Of a DNA stretch of 64,000 nucleotides, positions 16,528-25,935 are shown piece by piece. Position 1 is the stretch's first letter, and each line of letters begins with the position of its first letter. Origin of the DNA: Halalkalibacter urbisdiaboli (GTDB taxonomy: Bacteria > Bacillota > Bacilli > Bacillales > Bacillaceae_D); NCBI RefSeq assembly GCF_002156385.1, contig NZ_MVJM01000003.1, positions 1-64,000 of the forward strand, written 5' to 3'. The position numbers and the translations under genes are program-made. The notes under the pieces are model-generated. The model did no database searches. It worked only from the letters and a program-made list of their open reading frames with translations, and was not told the DNA's origin.

Positions 16528-16583
16528 TTTATAAAAAATGAGGTTATCCCAAAAGGTCAAATTACCCCTTTTGGAACAACCTC
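16528..16583 (-). terminator. Terminator of yqhL (AAAAGGT hairpin family)
   Basis: Stem GAGGTTATCCCAAAAGG/CCTTTTGGAACAACCTC with one or two mismatches, followed on the minus strand by a T-run (16531-16538). It belongs to a family of similar hairpins at 21872, 45372 and 63318. Confidence 0.75.
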
Positions 16584-16602
16584 GAAGAGACAGCTCAGCT
16601 TA

Positions 16603-16980
16603 TTATTTCTTTTTAATTTTACCTGTCCATTTACGGAAGCCGCCTTGAAGGTGAGAGATATCTTCAACCTTTCGTTTTTTCTTTAAAAACTGAGCTGCTT
16701 GACGACTGCGGGCACCTGATTGGCAGTAAAGATAAACAGGCTGGTCAGTACGGACCTCATTCATACGCTGACGTATCTGTGACATTGGGATATTACGGGC
16801 ACCAAGGATATGACCGCCTTCATATTCTTTAGGCTCACGTACATCAATTAATTGTGCTTTACGGTAGCCTTTAATAAATTCTTCTTGTGTTAATGTTTTT
16901 AAGTACTTTGGTTTGTAAAATCGCTTGACGATAATGTAGGCGATTAAACCAGCTACAATGATCCAAATGATAGCATCCAT
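16603..16980 (-). CDS. yqhL: Membrane-anchored rhodanese-like protein YqhL
   Basis: A 125-residue protein with an N-terminal transmembrane segment (AIIWIIVAGLIAYIIV, residues 3-18) followed by one rhodanese domain. The active-site loop YCQSGARS places the catalytic cysteine at residue 86. LIDVREPKEYEGGHI is the conserved entry motif. It is a sulfurtransferase-fold protein presumably facing the cytoplasm; the substrate is unknown. The gene is divergent from lipM, the same neighbour as in B. subtilis. Confidence 0.93.
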   Translation of the reverse strand: MDAIIWIIVAGLIAYIIVKRFYKPKYLKTLTQEEFIKGYRKAQLIDVREPKEYEGGHILGARNIPMSQIRQRMNEVRTDQPVYLYCQSGARSRQAAQFLKKKRKVEDISHLQGGFRKWTGKIKKK

Positions 16981-17158
16981 AACTCCACGTACACTCCTTT
17001 TTCGTTCAACACCATAACATCGTTGTCCTTATTCTTATTTGATTATAATGTTCCCATCGAAAAATCGCAATGAGTATCCTTGCTTTCGTAGGGCAAGTTT
17101 CTTGTCGTTTCTTGATTGTTTTTGCTACACTTGTAATATAGATAAGAAGAAAGAAGCG

Positions 17159-17998
17159 ATGATGATGACAGAAACATGGCGTTTTATAGATTCAGGTAAT
17201 CGATCCCCTGCTTATAATATGGCTTTAGACGAAGCATTATTAAATTGGCATAGCCAAGGAAAAATTCCTCCTACGATTCGGTTTTATGGCTGGAACCCTG
17301 CCACTCTTTCAATCGGTTATTTTCAAAAGGTGGAGAAAGAAATAAACATGGAGGCTGTTCAACAGTACGGGCTTGGTTTTGTTAGAAGACCAACCGGTGG
17401 TCGAGGTGTTTTGCATGATAAGGAGCTTACATACAGCGTTATTGTTTCAGAAGACCATCCAGACATGCCAGCGACTGTGACAGAAGCGTATCGTGTCATT
17501 TCTGAAGGCATATTAGAAGGATTTAAAATTGTTGGACTTGATGCTTATTTTGCGATTCCTCGCTCTGAAGAGGAAAAGACTGCATTAAAAAACCCCCGTT
17601 CAGCTGTTTGCTTTGACGCTCCGTCTTGGTATGAATTAGTAGTTGAAGGGCGGAAGGTAGCGGGAAGTGCACAAACGCGTCAAAAAGGTGTTATTTTGCA
17701 GCATGGTTCGATTATACTTGAGATTGATGAGGATAAGTTATTTGACTTATTTAAGTATTCGAGTGAACGAGTTAGAGAGCGGATGCAAAAAAACTTTAAA
17801 AATAAAGCTGTTGCTATTAATGCTCTTAGAGAAGAACCGTTATCTCTCCAAGAGGCAAGTGCAGCTTTCCGTCAAGGCTTTGAACGAGGGCTGAATATTC
17901 ATTTGGAACAATATGAATTAACAGATGAGGAAGAGGCTTTTGTTCAAGAGCTTGCCAAAGAACGGTATGAACAAGATAGCTGGAATTATCGTCGGTAA
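17159..17998 (+). CDS. lipM: Octanoyl-[GcvH]:protein N-octanoyltransferase LipM
   Basis: Transfers octanoate from acyl carrier protein to GcvH, the first step of lipoate assembly in Bacillus. The 279-residue length, [19 protein letters not shown] (77-95) and [13 protein letters not shown] with the catalytic Cys at ~151 identify LipM and distinguish it from LplA. Three successive ATG codons (17159, 17162, 17165) could start it. An upstream extension to 17039 looks non-coding. Functionally it links to the glycine cleavage and branched-chain dehydrogenase operons in the same window. Confidence 0.94.
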   Translation: MMMTETWRFIDSGNRSPAYNMALDEALLNWHSQGKIPPTIRFYGWNPATLSIGYFQKVEKEINMEAVQQYGLGFVRRPTGGRGVLHDKELTYSVIVSEDHPDMPATVTEAYRVISEGILEGFKIVGLDAYFAIPRSEEEKTALKNPRSAVCFDAPSWYELVVEGRKVAGSAQTRQKGVILQHGSIILEIDEDKLFDLFKYSSERVRERMQKNFKNKAVAINALREEPLSLQEASAAFRQGFERGLNIHLEQYELTDEEEAFVQELAKERYEQDSWNYRR

Positions 17999-18003
17999 AT
18001 GTA

Positions 18004-18043
18004 AAACGACAAGCACTCACTTAGTGAGTGCTTGTCGTTTTTG
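18004..18043. terminator. Bidirectional terminator between lipM and dat
   Basis: A perfect stem AAACGACAAGCACTCAC/GTGAGTGCTTGTCGTTT with a four-base loop. Its right arm lies within the last codons of the minus-strand dat gene. Confidence 0.92.
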
Positions 18044-18879
18044 ATAAAGCCTGGATTTTCTGTGAAAAGTGATTCTGTAGCTTTAATGTAATTGGACCTA
18101 TTGTGTAATTTTTCTCAATCTGGCCTTTTATAGAACGAACGGGCATAACCTCCATCATCGTACTTGTAATAAATACTTCATCTGCCTGGTGAAGTGCTTC
18201 TACTAGAAATGTTTCTTCTTTTACAGCTAGGCCGACTGCTTTAGCTAATTGACATACGATTTGTCTAGTAATCCCCCTTAAAATTAAATTTGTTGCTGGA
18301 TGTGTATATAAAACATTATCTTTCACTATGAATACATTAGAAGAAGACCCTTCCGTTATAATTCCGTTACGGTGCATGAGCGCCTCGTGACAGCCGTGGT
18401 CGGCCGCTTCTCGTTTAACGAGGACATTCCCTAATAAATTAATTGTTTTAATGTCGCAACGTAACCACCGAATATCATCCGTTAACCACAGATCAATACC
18501 AACCCTCTTGTTTTTCGTCTAATGTAAAGGGTTGTGTAAAGCCAGTTAAAATGGGATTTTCCCCGCGATGATAAAGGTGGTTTCGTGGACTGACACCCCT
18601 TGTTATTTGAATGTAGACAATTCCCTCAACAAGCTTATTTTTATTTATGAGTGCAAAAATTAACTCTTTCATTTTTTTTTGACTGAATGGGATTGTCAAA
18701 TCAAGCTTGCATGCACTTTCAACTAACCGTTCAATATGCCGATCAAGGGTAAATGGTTTTTGCTTGTAAATCCGAATAACCTCATAGATTCCGTCACCAA
18801 AATGATAGCCGCGATCATTTATTTGAACAACAGCTTTAGAAGATTCAATAATTTCATCATGTTGCAGAACAAAATTCAT
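18021..18879 (-). pseudogene. dat: D-amino acid aminotransferase, frameshifted
   Basis: A fold-type IV PLP aminotransferase split by one frameshift. The first part (18879-18493) starts MNFVLQHDEIIESSKAVVQ and has DRGYHFGDGIYEVIR and RGVSPRNH. It runs into a stop after EKQEGWY. The second part continues in another frame from ~18505 with VGIDLWLTDDIRWLRCDIKT, which contains the PLP lysine, then LLGNVLVKREA and EGSSSNVFIVKD, to 18021. One extra base in the GAGGGTTGG tract (near 18500-18508) accounts for it. If real, D-alanine/D-glutamate interconversion by this gene is lost; a sequencing error is the alternative. GGAGGG precedes the start. Confidence 0.88.
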
Positions 18880-19117
18880 TGAAAGCCCTCCACGAATTGT
18901 TTTTATTATCTGAACACCTAAAAAAAGTTTTGTCAATACATTCGCTAATATTAGTCAAAAAAGGCGTCAGACAAGGATTAGAAAGGAATACTTCTTTTAG
19001 CAAGAAACAAAATGCTTCATTTTTCCGGGAAAATACGACAAAAAACCGTATTACCTCATTTATGCTATTATTTTTGAGTCATTTCAAAGTTGACAAATTA
19101 AAAATTAATCATCACGT

Positions 19118-19166
19118 TCACAATATATAGTATGATTTTTATAAAAATGAGCACAATATATTGATT
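19118..19166 (+). promoter_or_regulatory. Two NrdR boxes upstream of nrdJ
   Basis: Two 16-bp sites, TCACAATATATAGTAT (19118-19133) and GCACAATATATTGATT (19151-19166), fit the NrdR box pattern ACACWATATATWGTGT. They are 33 bp apart, i.e. about three helical turns. NrdR is the ATP/dATP-sensing repressor of ribonucleotide reductase genes. The rest of the 380-bp gap (18880-19259) shows no gene; a TTGACA lies at 19090. Confidence 0.75.
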
Positions 19167-19259
19167 TTGGGAAAAGACATGTGGTATTCTTAGCCAAGAA
19201 TCTGAATCGATGTAATCGACAACTAATGATTGAAGATATAGTTTAAGGAGGAGAGGCGA

Positions 19260-21824
19260 ATGGCAATGACGATGTCAAACGTGATGCGTCTCAATATTGA
19301 AAGGTTAAATCAAGATATTGAGCAGTTTCCACAGGTGCATGCAATTACGGAGGACATGCACACGACAAGAAAAGGGGTATCACGTCTCGTAATGCTTGAC
19401 CGCTATACGTTCAAGGATACAGAAAAGAAAACATTAAAGGAAGGAGACTTTGTTGTATTAACTGTAAAGGACGACCCAAAATTCCCAGCCCGTGGTTATG
19501 GATTTGTCGTTGAGCTTGATTGGGAAAACAATAAAGCGAAAGTGTTAGTCGATGAAGACTTTCGTGGCGTGCTAGAAGGTGAAGAAGCAAATTCCGGAAT
19601 TGTCAGTCGTTCCCTCGATACGATTGAAAAACCGTTAGAAATTTACTATGAGCAAATCGCAAAAAGAAACGCAACTGGGTTAGCATCTGTTGAAACAACA
19701 GAAGAAAAAAGACAAGAAGCCTTTGAACAATTTTATCATGAACTCGTTCATATGAATTTTGTACCGGCTGGACGAGTGCTTTATGGTGCCGGAGCAGGTA
19801 CGGATGTTACATATTTTAACTGCTATGTAATGCCTTTTGTACAAGATTCACGTGAAGGGATTTCTGAACACCGTAAACAAGTGATGGAAATCATGAGCCG
19901 AGGCGGTGGAGTAGGTACGAATGGTTCAACCCTTCGCCCAAGAAATACACTAGCACGTGGTGTAAATGGAAAATCATCAGGGTCAGTATCGTGGTTAGAT
20001 GATATTGCAAAGCTTACTCACCTTGTTGAACAAGGTGGTTCAAGACGTGGAGCTCAAATGATCATGCTCGCGGACTGGCATCCGGATATTATGGAATTTA
20101 TTATTGCGAAAATGCAAAATCCAAGAATTCTTCGTTATTTACTTGAAAATACCGAGGATGAGCAAATTCAGAAGCTTGTAAAAGATAAATTGAAGTTTAC
20201 TCCGCTTTCTCCAATAGAGGAGTCAATGTACCAAGGGATCGCTAATTTCAAAGTTATTCCTGGTCAAGGTGGATTTGAAAATAAAGTAATTAAAGAAGCA
20301 GAGGAAAAACTACGTGTTGGCGGTAATTATACGGTTAATAATCCGGAATTTTTAACAGGTGCAAACATTTCTGTGTGTCTAACAAAAGAATTCATGGAAG
20401 CTGTTGAAAATGATGATGTTTATACTCTTCGTTTCCCAGATGTAGAAAACTACTCTGAACAAGAAATGGAAGCTTATAACAAGCAATGGCATGAGATTGG
20501 GGACGTTCGTGAATGGGAAGAGCGTGGCTATGGCGTTCGAACGTATCGCATCATTAAGGCAAAAGAGCTTTGGAACTTAATTAATATTTGTGCAACATAC
20601 AGTGCGGAGCCGGGTATTTTCTTTATTGATAATGCCAATGACATGACAAATGCCAAGGCCTATGGTCAAAAGGTTGTAGCAACAAACCCTTGTGGAGAAC
20701 AACCACTTGCACCATTTTCAGTTTGTAACCTTGCAGCCATTAACCTTGCAGAAATGGCCGAAAAAGAACAGAAGCAGGTTAATTTCGAAAAACTTAAACG
20801 TACGGTCGAAGTGGGTGTACGTATGCAAGATAATGTTATTGATGCCACGCCGTATTTCCTTGAGCAAAATACGAAGCAAGCAAAAGGTGAGCGTCGAGTT
20901 GGCCTTGGTGTTATGGGACTCCATGACTTACTTATTTATACTGAGACAGTTTATGGTTCGGAAGATGGGAATCAACTTGTTGATCAAATCTTTGAGACAA
21001 TTGCAACTACTGCTTACCGGACAAGCATTGAACTTGCAAAAGAAAAGGGTAGTTTCCCATTCTTAATTGGAAAAACAGAAGAAGAGACAAGAAAGCTTCG
21101 CATGGCATTCATTAATACCGGCTATATGAGCAAAATGCCAGAAGATATCCGTCAAGGTATTTTAGAGCATGGTATTCGTAACTCTCATTTGTTGACAGTA
21201 GCACCTACTGGAAGTACAGGAACGATGGTTGGAGTATCAACAGGTTTAGAGCCTTATTTCTCATTCTCCTATTTCAGAAGTGGTCGTCTAGGGAAATTTA
21301 TTGAAGTAAAGGCTGAGATTGTTGAAGAGTATTTAAAGGCAAATCCTGATGCAGATCCTAATCAATTACCAGAATGGTTTATTTCAACAATGGAGCTTTC
21401 ACCTGAAGCACATGCAGACGTTCAGTGTATTATTCAACGCTGGGTTGATAGCTCCTTATCAAAAACAGTAAATGCACCTAAGGGCTATACAGTAGAACAA
21501 GTACAAGGTGTATATGAGCGTTTATATCGTGGAGGTGCAAAGGGCGGTACTGTCTATGTTGACGGAAGCCGTGATGCACAGGTTCTCTCATTAAAAGCCG
21601 AAGAGAACAATTTTGAAGAAATTGAAATGTTCGAAATGGAAGAAGATGAGCAGAGTAAAAAAGTAGTTTTAGTAGATACGATTAGTGATCTTCGTTCTAC
21701 TAATGTAACGTTTGGTTCTGAAGTTGGTGACACATGCCCAGTCTGCCGTGAAGGTACCGTGGAAGACCTTGGCGGATGTAACACGTGTACCTCTTGTGGT
21801 GCCCAATTAAAATGTGGACTATAA
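19260..21824 (+). CDS. nrdJ: Adenosylcobalamin-dependent (class II) ribonucleoside reductase
   Basis: Reduces ribonucleotides to deoxyribonucleotides using coenzyme B12, independent of oxygen. The 854-residue chain contains GGGVGTNGSTLRPR, the active-site NPCGEQPLAPFSVCNL near residue 478, and the loop GVSTGLEPYFSFSY. A C-terminal zinc-ribbon-like tail has CPVC and CTSCGAQLKCGL, whose cysteine pair likely shuttles electrons from thioredoxin. No intein interrupts it. An AAGGAGGAG site precedes the ATG. It is monocistronic and probably repressed by NrdR (boxes upstream). Cobalamin supply is required; no cobalamin riboswitch is seen here. Confidence 0.95.
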   Translation: MAMTMSNVMRLNIERLNQDIEQFPQVHAITEDMHTTRKGVSRLVMLDRYTFKDTEKKTLKEGDFVVLTVKDDPKFPARGYGFVVELDWENNKAKVLVDEDFRGVLEGEEANSGIVSRSLDTIEKPLEIYYEQIAKRNATGLASVETTEEKRQEAFEQFYHELVHMNFVPAGRVLYGAGAGTDVTYFNCYVMPFVQDSREGISEHRKQVMEIMSRGGGVGTNGSTLRPRNTLARGVNGKSSGSVSWLDDIAKLTHLVEQGGSRRGAQMIMLADWHPDIMEFIIAKMQNPRILRYLLENTEDEQIQKLVKDKLKFTPLSPIEESMYQGIANFKVIPGQGGFENKVIKEAEEKLRVGGNYTVNNPEFLTGANISVCLTKEFMEAVENDDVYTLRFPDVENYSEQEMEAYNKQWHEIGDVREWEERGYGVRTYRIIKAKELWNLINICATYSAEPGIFFIDNANDMTNAKAYGQKVVATNPCGEQPLAPFSVCNLAAINLAEMAEKEQKQVNFEKLKRTVEVGVRMQDNVIDATPYFLEQNTKQAKGERRVGLGVMGLHDLLIYTETVYGSEDGNQLVDQIFETIATTAYRTSIELAKEKGSFPFLIGKTEEETRKLRMAFINTGYMSKMPEDIRQGILEHGIRNSHLLTVAPTGSTGTMVGVSTGLEPYFSFSYFRSGRLGKFIEVKAEIVEEYLKANPDADPNQLPEWFISTMELSPEAHADVQCIIQRWVDSSLSKTVNAPKGYTVEQVQGVYERLYRGGAKGGTVYVDGSRDAQVLSLKAEENNFEEIEMFEMEEDEQSKKVVLVDTISDLRSTNVTFGSEVGDTCPVCREGTVEDLGGCNTCTSCGAQLKCGL

Positions 21825-21871
21825 GAAATTAGTCTGAAAAATTCGGGCTGGCTTAAAAGTCTTAGTTATAG

Positions 21872-21912
21872 GGATGTTCCAAAAGGTCGAAAACAACCTT
21901 TTGGAACATCCT
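21872..21912 (+). terminator. Terminator of nrdJ (AAAAGGT hairpin family)
   Basis: Stem GGATGTTCCAAAAGGT with its complement (loop CGAAAACA) is followed by CTCTTGTTTT. It shares the CCAAAAGG core with hairpins at 16540, 45372 and 63318. Confidence 0.75.
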
Positions 21913-21978
21913 CTTGTTTTATTTGGAAGGGTGAATGAGCGGATTTTGCATACTCTAATACTAAAAACGAGGTGCAAC

Positions 21979-23004
21979 ATGAACCCATTTTCACCCCAAT
22001 TAGTCTATATCGAACCAGGGGCATTGGAATACACACTTGGTCGTGAATTAAAAGAAAAATTTGAAAATATGGGAATTGAGATTCGGGAAACAACGTCCCA
22101 TAACCAGGTAAGAAATATCCCAGGAAACAACGAGCTTCAGCAATATCGAAACGCCAAATCCACGCTAGTTATCGGTGTACGAAAAACGTTAAAATTTGAT
22201 ACATCAAAGCCATCTGCTGAATATGCCATTCCGCTTGCAACAGGCTGTATGGGTCATTGCCATTATTGTTATTTACAAACAACATTGGGGAATAAACCTT
22301 ATATTCGTACGTATGTCAATTTGGAGGATATATTTGCTGCAGCAGATGCTTATATAAAGGAGAGGGAACCGGAGATTACTCGCTTTGAGGCCGCTTGTAC
22401 CTCTGATGTGGTCGGCCTTGATCATTTAACGCATTCCTTAAAGAAAACAATTGAGCATATTGGACAAACGGAACATGGCCGTTTACGGTTTGTCACAAAG
22501 TATCATTATGTCGATCACCTATTGGGTGCAAAGCATAATGGAAATACTCGGTTTCGTTTTAGTGTGAATTCCGATTACGTTATAAAGCATTTTGAGCCAG
22601 GCACTTCATCATTTTTAGAGAGAATAGAAGCTGCAGGTAAAGTGGCAAAAGCGGATTATCCTTTAGGTTTTATTATAGCCCCACTCATCTTACACGAACA
22701 TTGGCAGGGAGGTTATTTAGAACTTTTCGAAAGGCTTGAAGCGACGCTACCGAAATACGCAAAAAGGGACTTGACATTTGAGTTAATTCAGCATCGTTTT
22801 ACGAAAACGGCAAAAAATATTATTCAAAAACGTTACCCGAAAACAAAGCTCGAAATGAATGAAGAAGAACGAAAATATAAATGGGGGCGTTACGGTCGTG
22901 GCAAATATGTTTATAAGGATGATGAAGCAGTTGTATTAAAAGAAACGATCCAATCTTACATTGAACGTTTTTTTCCTGAAGCTAAAATTGAATACTTTAC
23001 TTGA
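21979..23004 (+). CDS. splB: Spore photoproduct lyase
   Basis: A radical SAM enzyme that reverses the spore photoproduct thymine dimer in germinating spores. The [4Fe-4S] motif CMGHCHYC has cysteines at 90, 94 and 97. The hydrogen-donor cysteine lies in [11 protein letters not shown] at residue 140. At 341 residues it has the usual length. ATG 21979 with GAGGTG upstream was chosen; the frame extends upstream through the terminator hairpin to 21874, which cannot be coding. No splA is adjacent. Confidence 0.95.
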   Translation: MNPFSPQLVYIEPGALEYTLGRELKEKFENMGIEIRETTSHNQVRNIPGNNELQQYRNAKSTLVIGVRKTLKFDTSKPSAEYAIPLATGCMGHCHYCYLQTTLGNKPYIRTYVNLEDIFAAADAYIKEREPEITRFEAACTSDVVGLDHLTHSLKKTIEHIGQTEHGRLRFVTKYHYVDHLLGAKHNGNTRFRFSVNSDYVIKHFEPGTSSFLERIEAAGKVAKADYPLGFIIAPLILHEHWQGGYLELFERLEATLPKYAKRDLTFELIQHRFTKTAKNIIQKRYPKTKLEMNEEERKYKWGRYGRGKYVYKDDEAVVLKETIQSYIERFFPEAKIEYFT

Positions 23005-23114
23005 TTAAATCAAGCTTACCTTTGCCTTGTCCAATGGTAAGTATTTGTAGTAAAATGGGAGTACTGTCATTAGGCGAGAACGTTAATTCGCATCGAAATT
23101 ATTGGAGGTTCCCT

Positions 23115-23543
23115 ATGCCAACACCTAGTATGGAAGATTATTTAGAACGAATTTTTATATTAATTGAGGAGAAAGGTTATGCGCGAGTCTCCGATATTGC
23201 TGAGGCACTAGGGGTTCATCCTTCATCAGTTACAAAAATGGTTCAGAAGCTTGATAAAAATGATTATCTTATTTATGAACGCTATCGTGGCCTTATCTTA
23301 ACAGCTAAAGGGAAGAAGGTAGGTAAACGACTTGTCTACCGTCATGAATTGTTAGAGGATTTCATGAAATTAATCGGAGTAGACAAAGAGTATATTTATC
23401 AAGATGTCGAAGGGATTGAGCACCATCTTAGCTGGGATGCAATTGATCGAATTGGTGACCTCGTACAATATTTCCAAGAAGAACCTGAAAGAGTGGAAGA
23501 ACTTCGAAATGTTCAAAGAAAAAGTGAAGAGACGAATTCATAA
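23115..23543 (+). CDS. mntR: Manganese-dependent transcriptional regulator MntR
   Basis: A DtxR-family Mn(II)-sensing repressor of manganese uptake. The 142 residues begin [14 protein letters not shown]. The metal ligands known from B. subtilis MntR are all present: Asp8, Glu11, His77, Glu99, Glu102 and His103. The HTH is [21 protein letters not shown] (~26-46). ATG 23115 has TTGGAGG upstream. It is monocistronic between splB and yqhO, matching Bacillus gene order except for splB. Confidence 0.96.
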   Translation: MPTPSMEDYLERIFILIEEKGYARVSDIAEALGVHPSSVTKMVQKLDKNDYLIYERYRGLILTAKGKKVGKRLVYRHELLEDFMKLIGVDKEYIYQDVEGIEHHLSWDAIDRIGDLVQYFQEEPERVEELRNVQRKSEETNS

Positions 23544-23651
23544 CCATAGTATAAGCTGTGGTTATTTTTTTTTGGAATCGACGTTTTTCTAATAAATCAA
23601 TTATCACGAAGCAAGCCTTCTCAAGCATAGGCTAGAGCGGGGTGATGTGAA

Positions 23652-24545
23652 ATGAAAATTGACGGGGTATTTGCGGGTGGCGGTGTTAAGGCGTTTTCTT
23701 TCATTGGAGCTTACCAGATAATAGAGGAACAAGGGTATGAGTTTGAACGGTTAGGGGGCACGAGCGCAGGCTCAATTATCGCAGCTCTTATAAAAGCCGG
23801 CTATAAGAGCCATGAAATATATAATTTACTTGATAAGCTAAATGTTGAAGAGTTTAAGGATGAGAGAATTTCGTTTTTGCCCTTTTCGCTTGCCAAATGG
23901 GTGCATTTATATTTTAAATTAGGGTTATTTAAAGGTGATAAATTGGAGGAATGGCTCAGGGATGTCCTAAAGGCAAAAGGAATCTCAACCTTTGGAGATT
24001 TACCAAAGAACTCATTACGAATCGTTGCTTCTGATTTATCAAGAGGGAGAATGATTGTTCTACCTGATGATTTGGAGCAATATGGTGCGATTCCGGAGAA
24101 ATTTTCAGTTGCCCGTGCTGTTAGAATGAGCTGTAGTATTCCGTATTTTTTTGAACCTGTAAAACTGTATCATCGCTCAGGTTTTGGAAAGTATTCGTAT
24201 GTGGTTGATGGGGGGATCTTAAGTAACTTCCCAATGTGGCTGTTTCGTGATGGAAAAGTAAAGGCCTACCAAAGGCCAGTCATTGGGTTTCAGCTCACAC
24301 CACAACTAAAAGAAGTGCCTTCAAGGCGTATTAAAAACGCTGTTGTCATGTTTAAGGCGCTGTTCGAAACAATGAGTTCTGCTCATGATGTACGTTATAT
24401 TGAAAAAGAACATGCCAAAAATATTGTCTTTATTCCAATTCTAGATGTAAAATCAACTGATTTTTCATTAAGTGAGGAAATGAAAGAGAAGCTAGTAACT
24501 ATAGGGAGGGAAGAAACAAAGCATTTTCTAAAAAATTGGAGCTGA
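23652..24545 (+). CDS. yqhO: Patatin-like phospholipase family protein YqhO
   Basis: A 297-residue putative acyl hydrolase. The oxyanion-hole motif GGGVKAFSF is near residues 9-17, the nucleophile motif GTSAGS has Ser38, and the Asp of the dyad is in VVDGGI (~185). These are the patatin catalytic dyad elements. The substrate is not known. It lies between mntR and yqhP as in B. subtilis. A GGGGTGATG site precedes the ATG. Confidence 0.92.
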   Translation: MKIDGVFAGGGVKAFSFIGAYQIIEEQGYEFERLGGTSAGSIIAALIKAGYKSHEIYNLLDKLNVEEFKDERISFLPFSLAKWVHLYFKLGLFKGDKLEEWLRDVLKAKGISTFGDLPKNSLRIVASDLSRGRMIVLPDDLEQYGAIPEKFSVARAVRMSCSIPYFFEPVKLYHRSGFGKYSYVVDGGILSNFPMWLFRDGKVKAYQRPVIGFQLTPQLKEVPSRRIKNAVVMFKALFETMSSAHDVRYIEKEHAKNIVFIPILDVKSTDFSLSEEMKEKLVTIGREETKHFLKNWS

Positions 24546-24547
24546 AA

Positions 24548-24584
24548 AGAATCGAGCTTAGAAAAAAGCCCGATTCTTTTTTTT
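24548..24584. terminator. Terminator between yqhO and yqhP
   Basis: A stem AGAATCG-GCTT/AAGC-CGATTCT is followed by eight T residues. It serves yqhO and reaches into the 3' end of the convergent yqhP. Confidence 0.8.
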
Positions 24585-24968
24585 ATTTTTCTTACCTTCA
24601 ATGACTGTTAGATTATGATCATCCCGTCGTTTTAAAGGTGAACGCTGATGCGACCTTTTTGTTTGTGCTTTTCTTCTATTAGGACCTTTCACGTTTGGTT
24701 GGCGTTTAAAAATAGGCTGTGATACAGTACTTGTTCGCTTGGCTTTGCGTATTTGTGCTTTTGTTGGTCCTTGTCTGGAAGGGAACAAACTAGTGCCATA
24801 GCGTCTTGATAAATACCAGCGGTACAGAAGATAAACAACCGCGACAAACCCAGCTATAAACAAAAGTTGTTTTAAAAAACCAAGGGGATTAAAGAATAAT
24901 TCATAACCGAGTCCAATAAATGCCATAATTAATACAAAAGGAACAATGATTTGCATTGCTCGACGCAT
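24558..24968 (-). CDS. yqhP: SA1362-like membrane protein YqhP
   Basis: A 136-residue protein with two N-terminal transmembrane segments (IIVPFVLIMAFIGLGYELFF and LLFIAGFVAVVYLLY), then a very basic C-terminal tail rich in Lys, Arg and Gln. This matches the YqhP/SA1362 family of unknown function. It is transcribed opposite to yqhO, and its 3' end overlaps the shared terminator. Two-TM topology with a cytoplasmic basic tail is inferred. Confidence 0.85.
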   Translation of the reverse strand: MRRAMQIIVPFVLIMAFIGLGYELFFNPLGFLKQLLFIAGFVAVVYLLYRWYLSRRYGTSLFPSRQGPTKAQIRKAKRTSTVSQPIFKRQPNVKGPNRRKAQTKRSHQRSPLKRRDDHNLTVIEGKKNKKKNRAFF

Positions 24969-25276
24969 GGTCAGCTCACCTCCATTTTAATGACAGCGAA
25001 ACATACTTCTAAACACCGGATATGGAAACACTCTATAGTTTGAGGGGAAGAGTGAATAAAACGAAATGGTATAGATTTTTTATTGATATTTTCTTTTATT
25101 TTACATCAAAAGCTCCAAATAAACTATGAAAAAGCAATTAACACTTCTATTCATTCCCTTCTTTCCTACATTTTACACACTTTCAAGGTAAATGATGTCA
25201 AAATAAATGTAAACGGTTACTTTGATGCATGAGTTAAGAGAGCGATGGGAAATACTAGCTAGTGGAGGTGGCTTAA
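24969..25276. other. Intergenic region between yqhP and yqhR (yqhQ absent)
   Basis: This 308-bp gap holds no gene, although B. subtilis has yqhQ at this point. A cre-like site, TGTAAACGGTTACT (25208-25221), fits the loose CcpA consensus, and AT-rich sequence lies around it. A GGAGGTGG ribosome-binding site for yqhR closes the region. Confidence 0.5.
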
Positions 25277-25771
25277 ATGGAAAAACAAACAGAACTTGAA
25301 CAAAATCAACATCCTGAACAAATGTCTTATGGAGCGAAGGTTGCCTTAATTGGATTATTTGGTGGGCTGATCTGGTCTCTTATTGGTTATTTGGCATTTT
25401 ATTTTAAGTTTATTCGAGTCGGCCCTGCACTCATTTTAATGCCATGGGCTTTAGGTGATTGGAAAACAACATACATTGGTCAATTAGTCGGTATTGCAGT
25501 GATTTCATTATTGTCTATTGGTATTGCTTTCTTCTATAGAATGCTTATGCAAAAAATTCACATCATATGGGCTGGGATTGGCTTTGGCTTCGTCTTATGG
25601 ATATTAGTATTTTATGTCATAAATCCGTTTATTCCTGGGCTAAAGGCAGTCCAAAATCTAGATTTAAACACAATTATTACTTCCCTTTGTTTATATGTCC
25701 TTTACGGTCTCTTTATTGGTTACTCGATCTCGTACGAGTATGCTGAGCAACATCGAAAATCGGCATCGTAA
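25277..25771 (+). CDS. yqhR: YqhR family membrane protein
   Basis: A 164-residue protein with about four transmembrane helices (starting near residues 20, 65, 95 and 130) and a short hydrophilic N-terminus. The segment GGLIWSLIGYLAFYFKF and position before aroQ match YqhR of bacilli. The function is unknown. AGTGGAGGTGG precedes the ATG. It has no adjacent partner, and a ~165-bp gap separates it from aroQ. Confidence 0.88.
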   Translation: MEKQTELEQNQHPEQMSYGAKVALIGLFGGLIWSLIGYLAFYFKFIRVGPALILMPWALGDWKTTYIGQLVGIAVISLLSIGIAFFYRMLMQKIHIIWAGIGFGFVLWILVFYVINPFIPGLKAVQNLDLNTIITSLCLYVLYGLFIGYSISYEYAEQHRKSAS

Positions 25772-25935
25772 CTTGTTGACCGAAATGGAACTGACCTCGT
25801 TTCTCAATAGCCCTAACTATGATACAATGGTCATGGAATAATTAACCTTATAATTGTTAAGAAAAAGCTGGACAATAGCTTCACTTAGCAACCACTTGTA
25901 TATAGTTAAAGTGACCGATGGGAGAGGGTGAAGAG

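Noticed and set aside
20692-21066. 124-codon ORF inside nrdJ in another frame
   Set aside because: It is a shadow of the well-conserved nrdJ frame.
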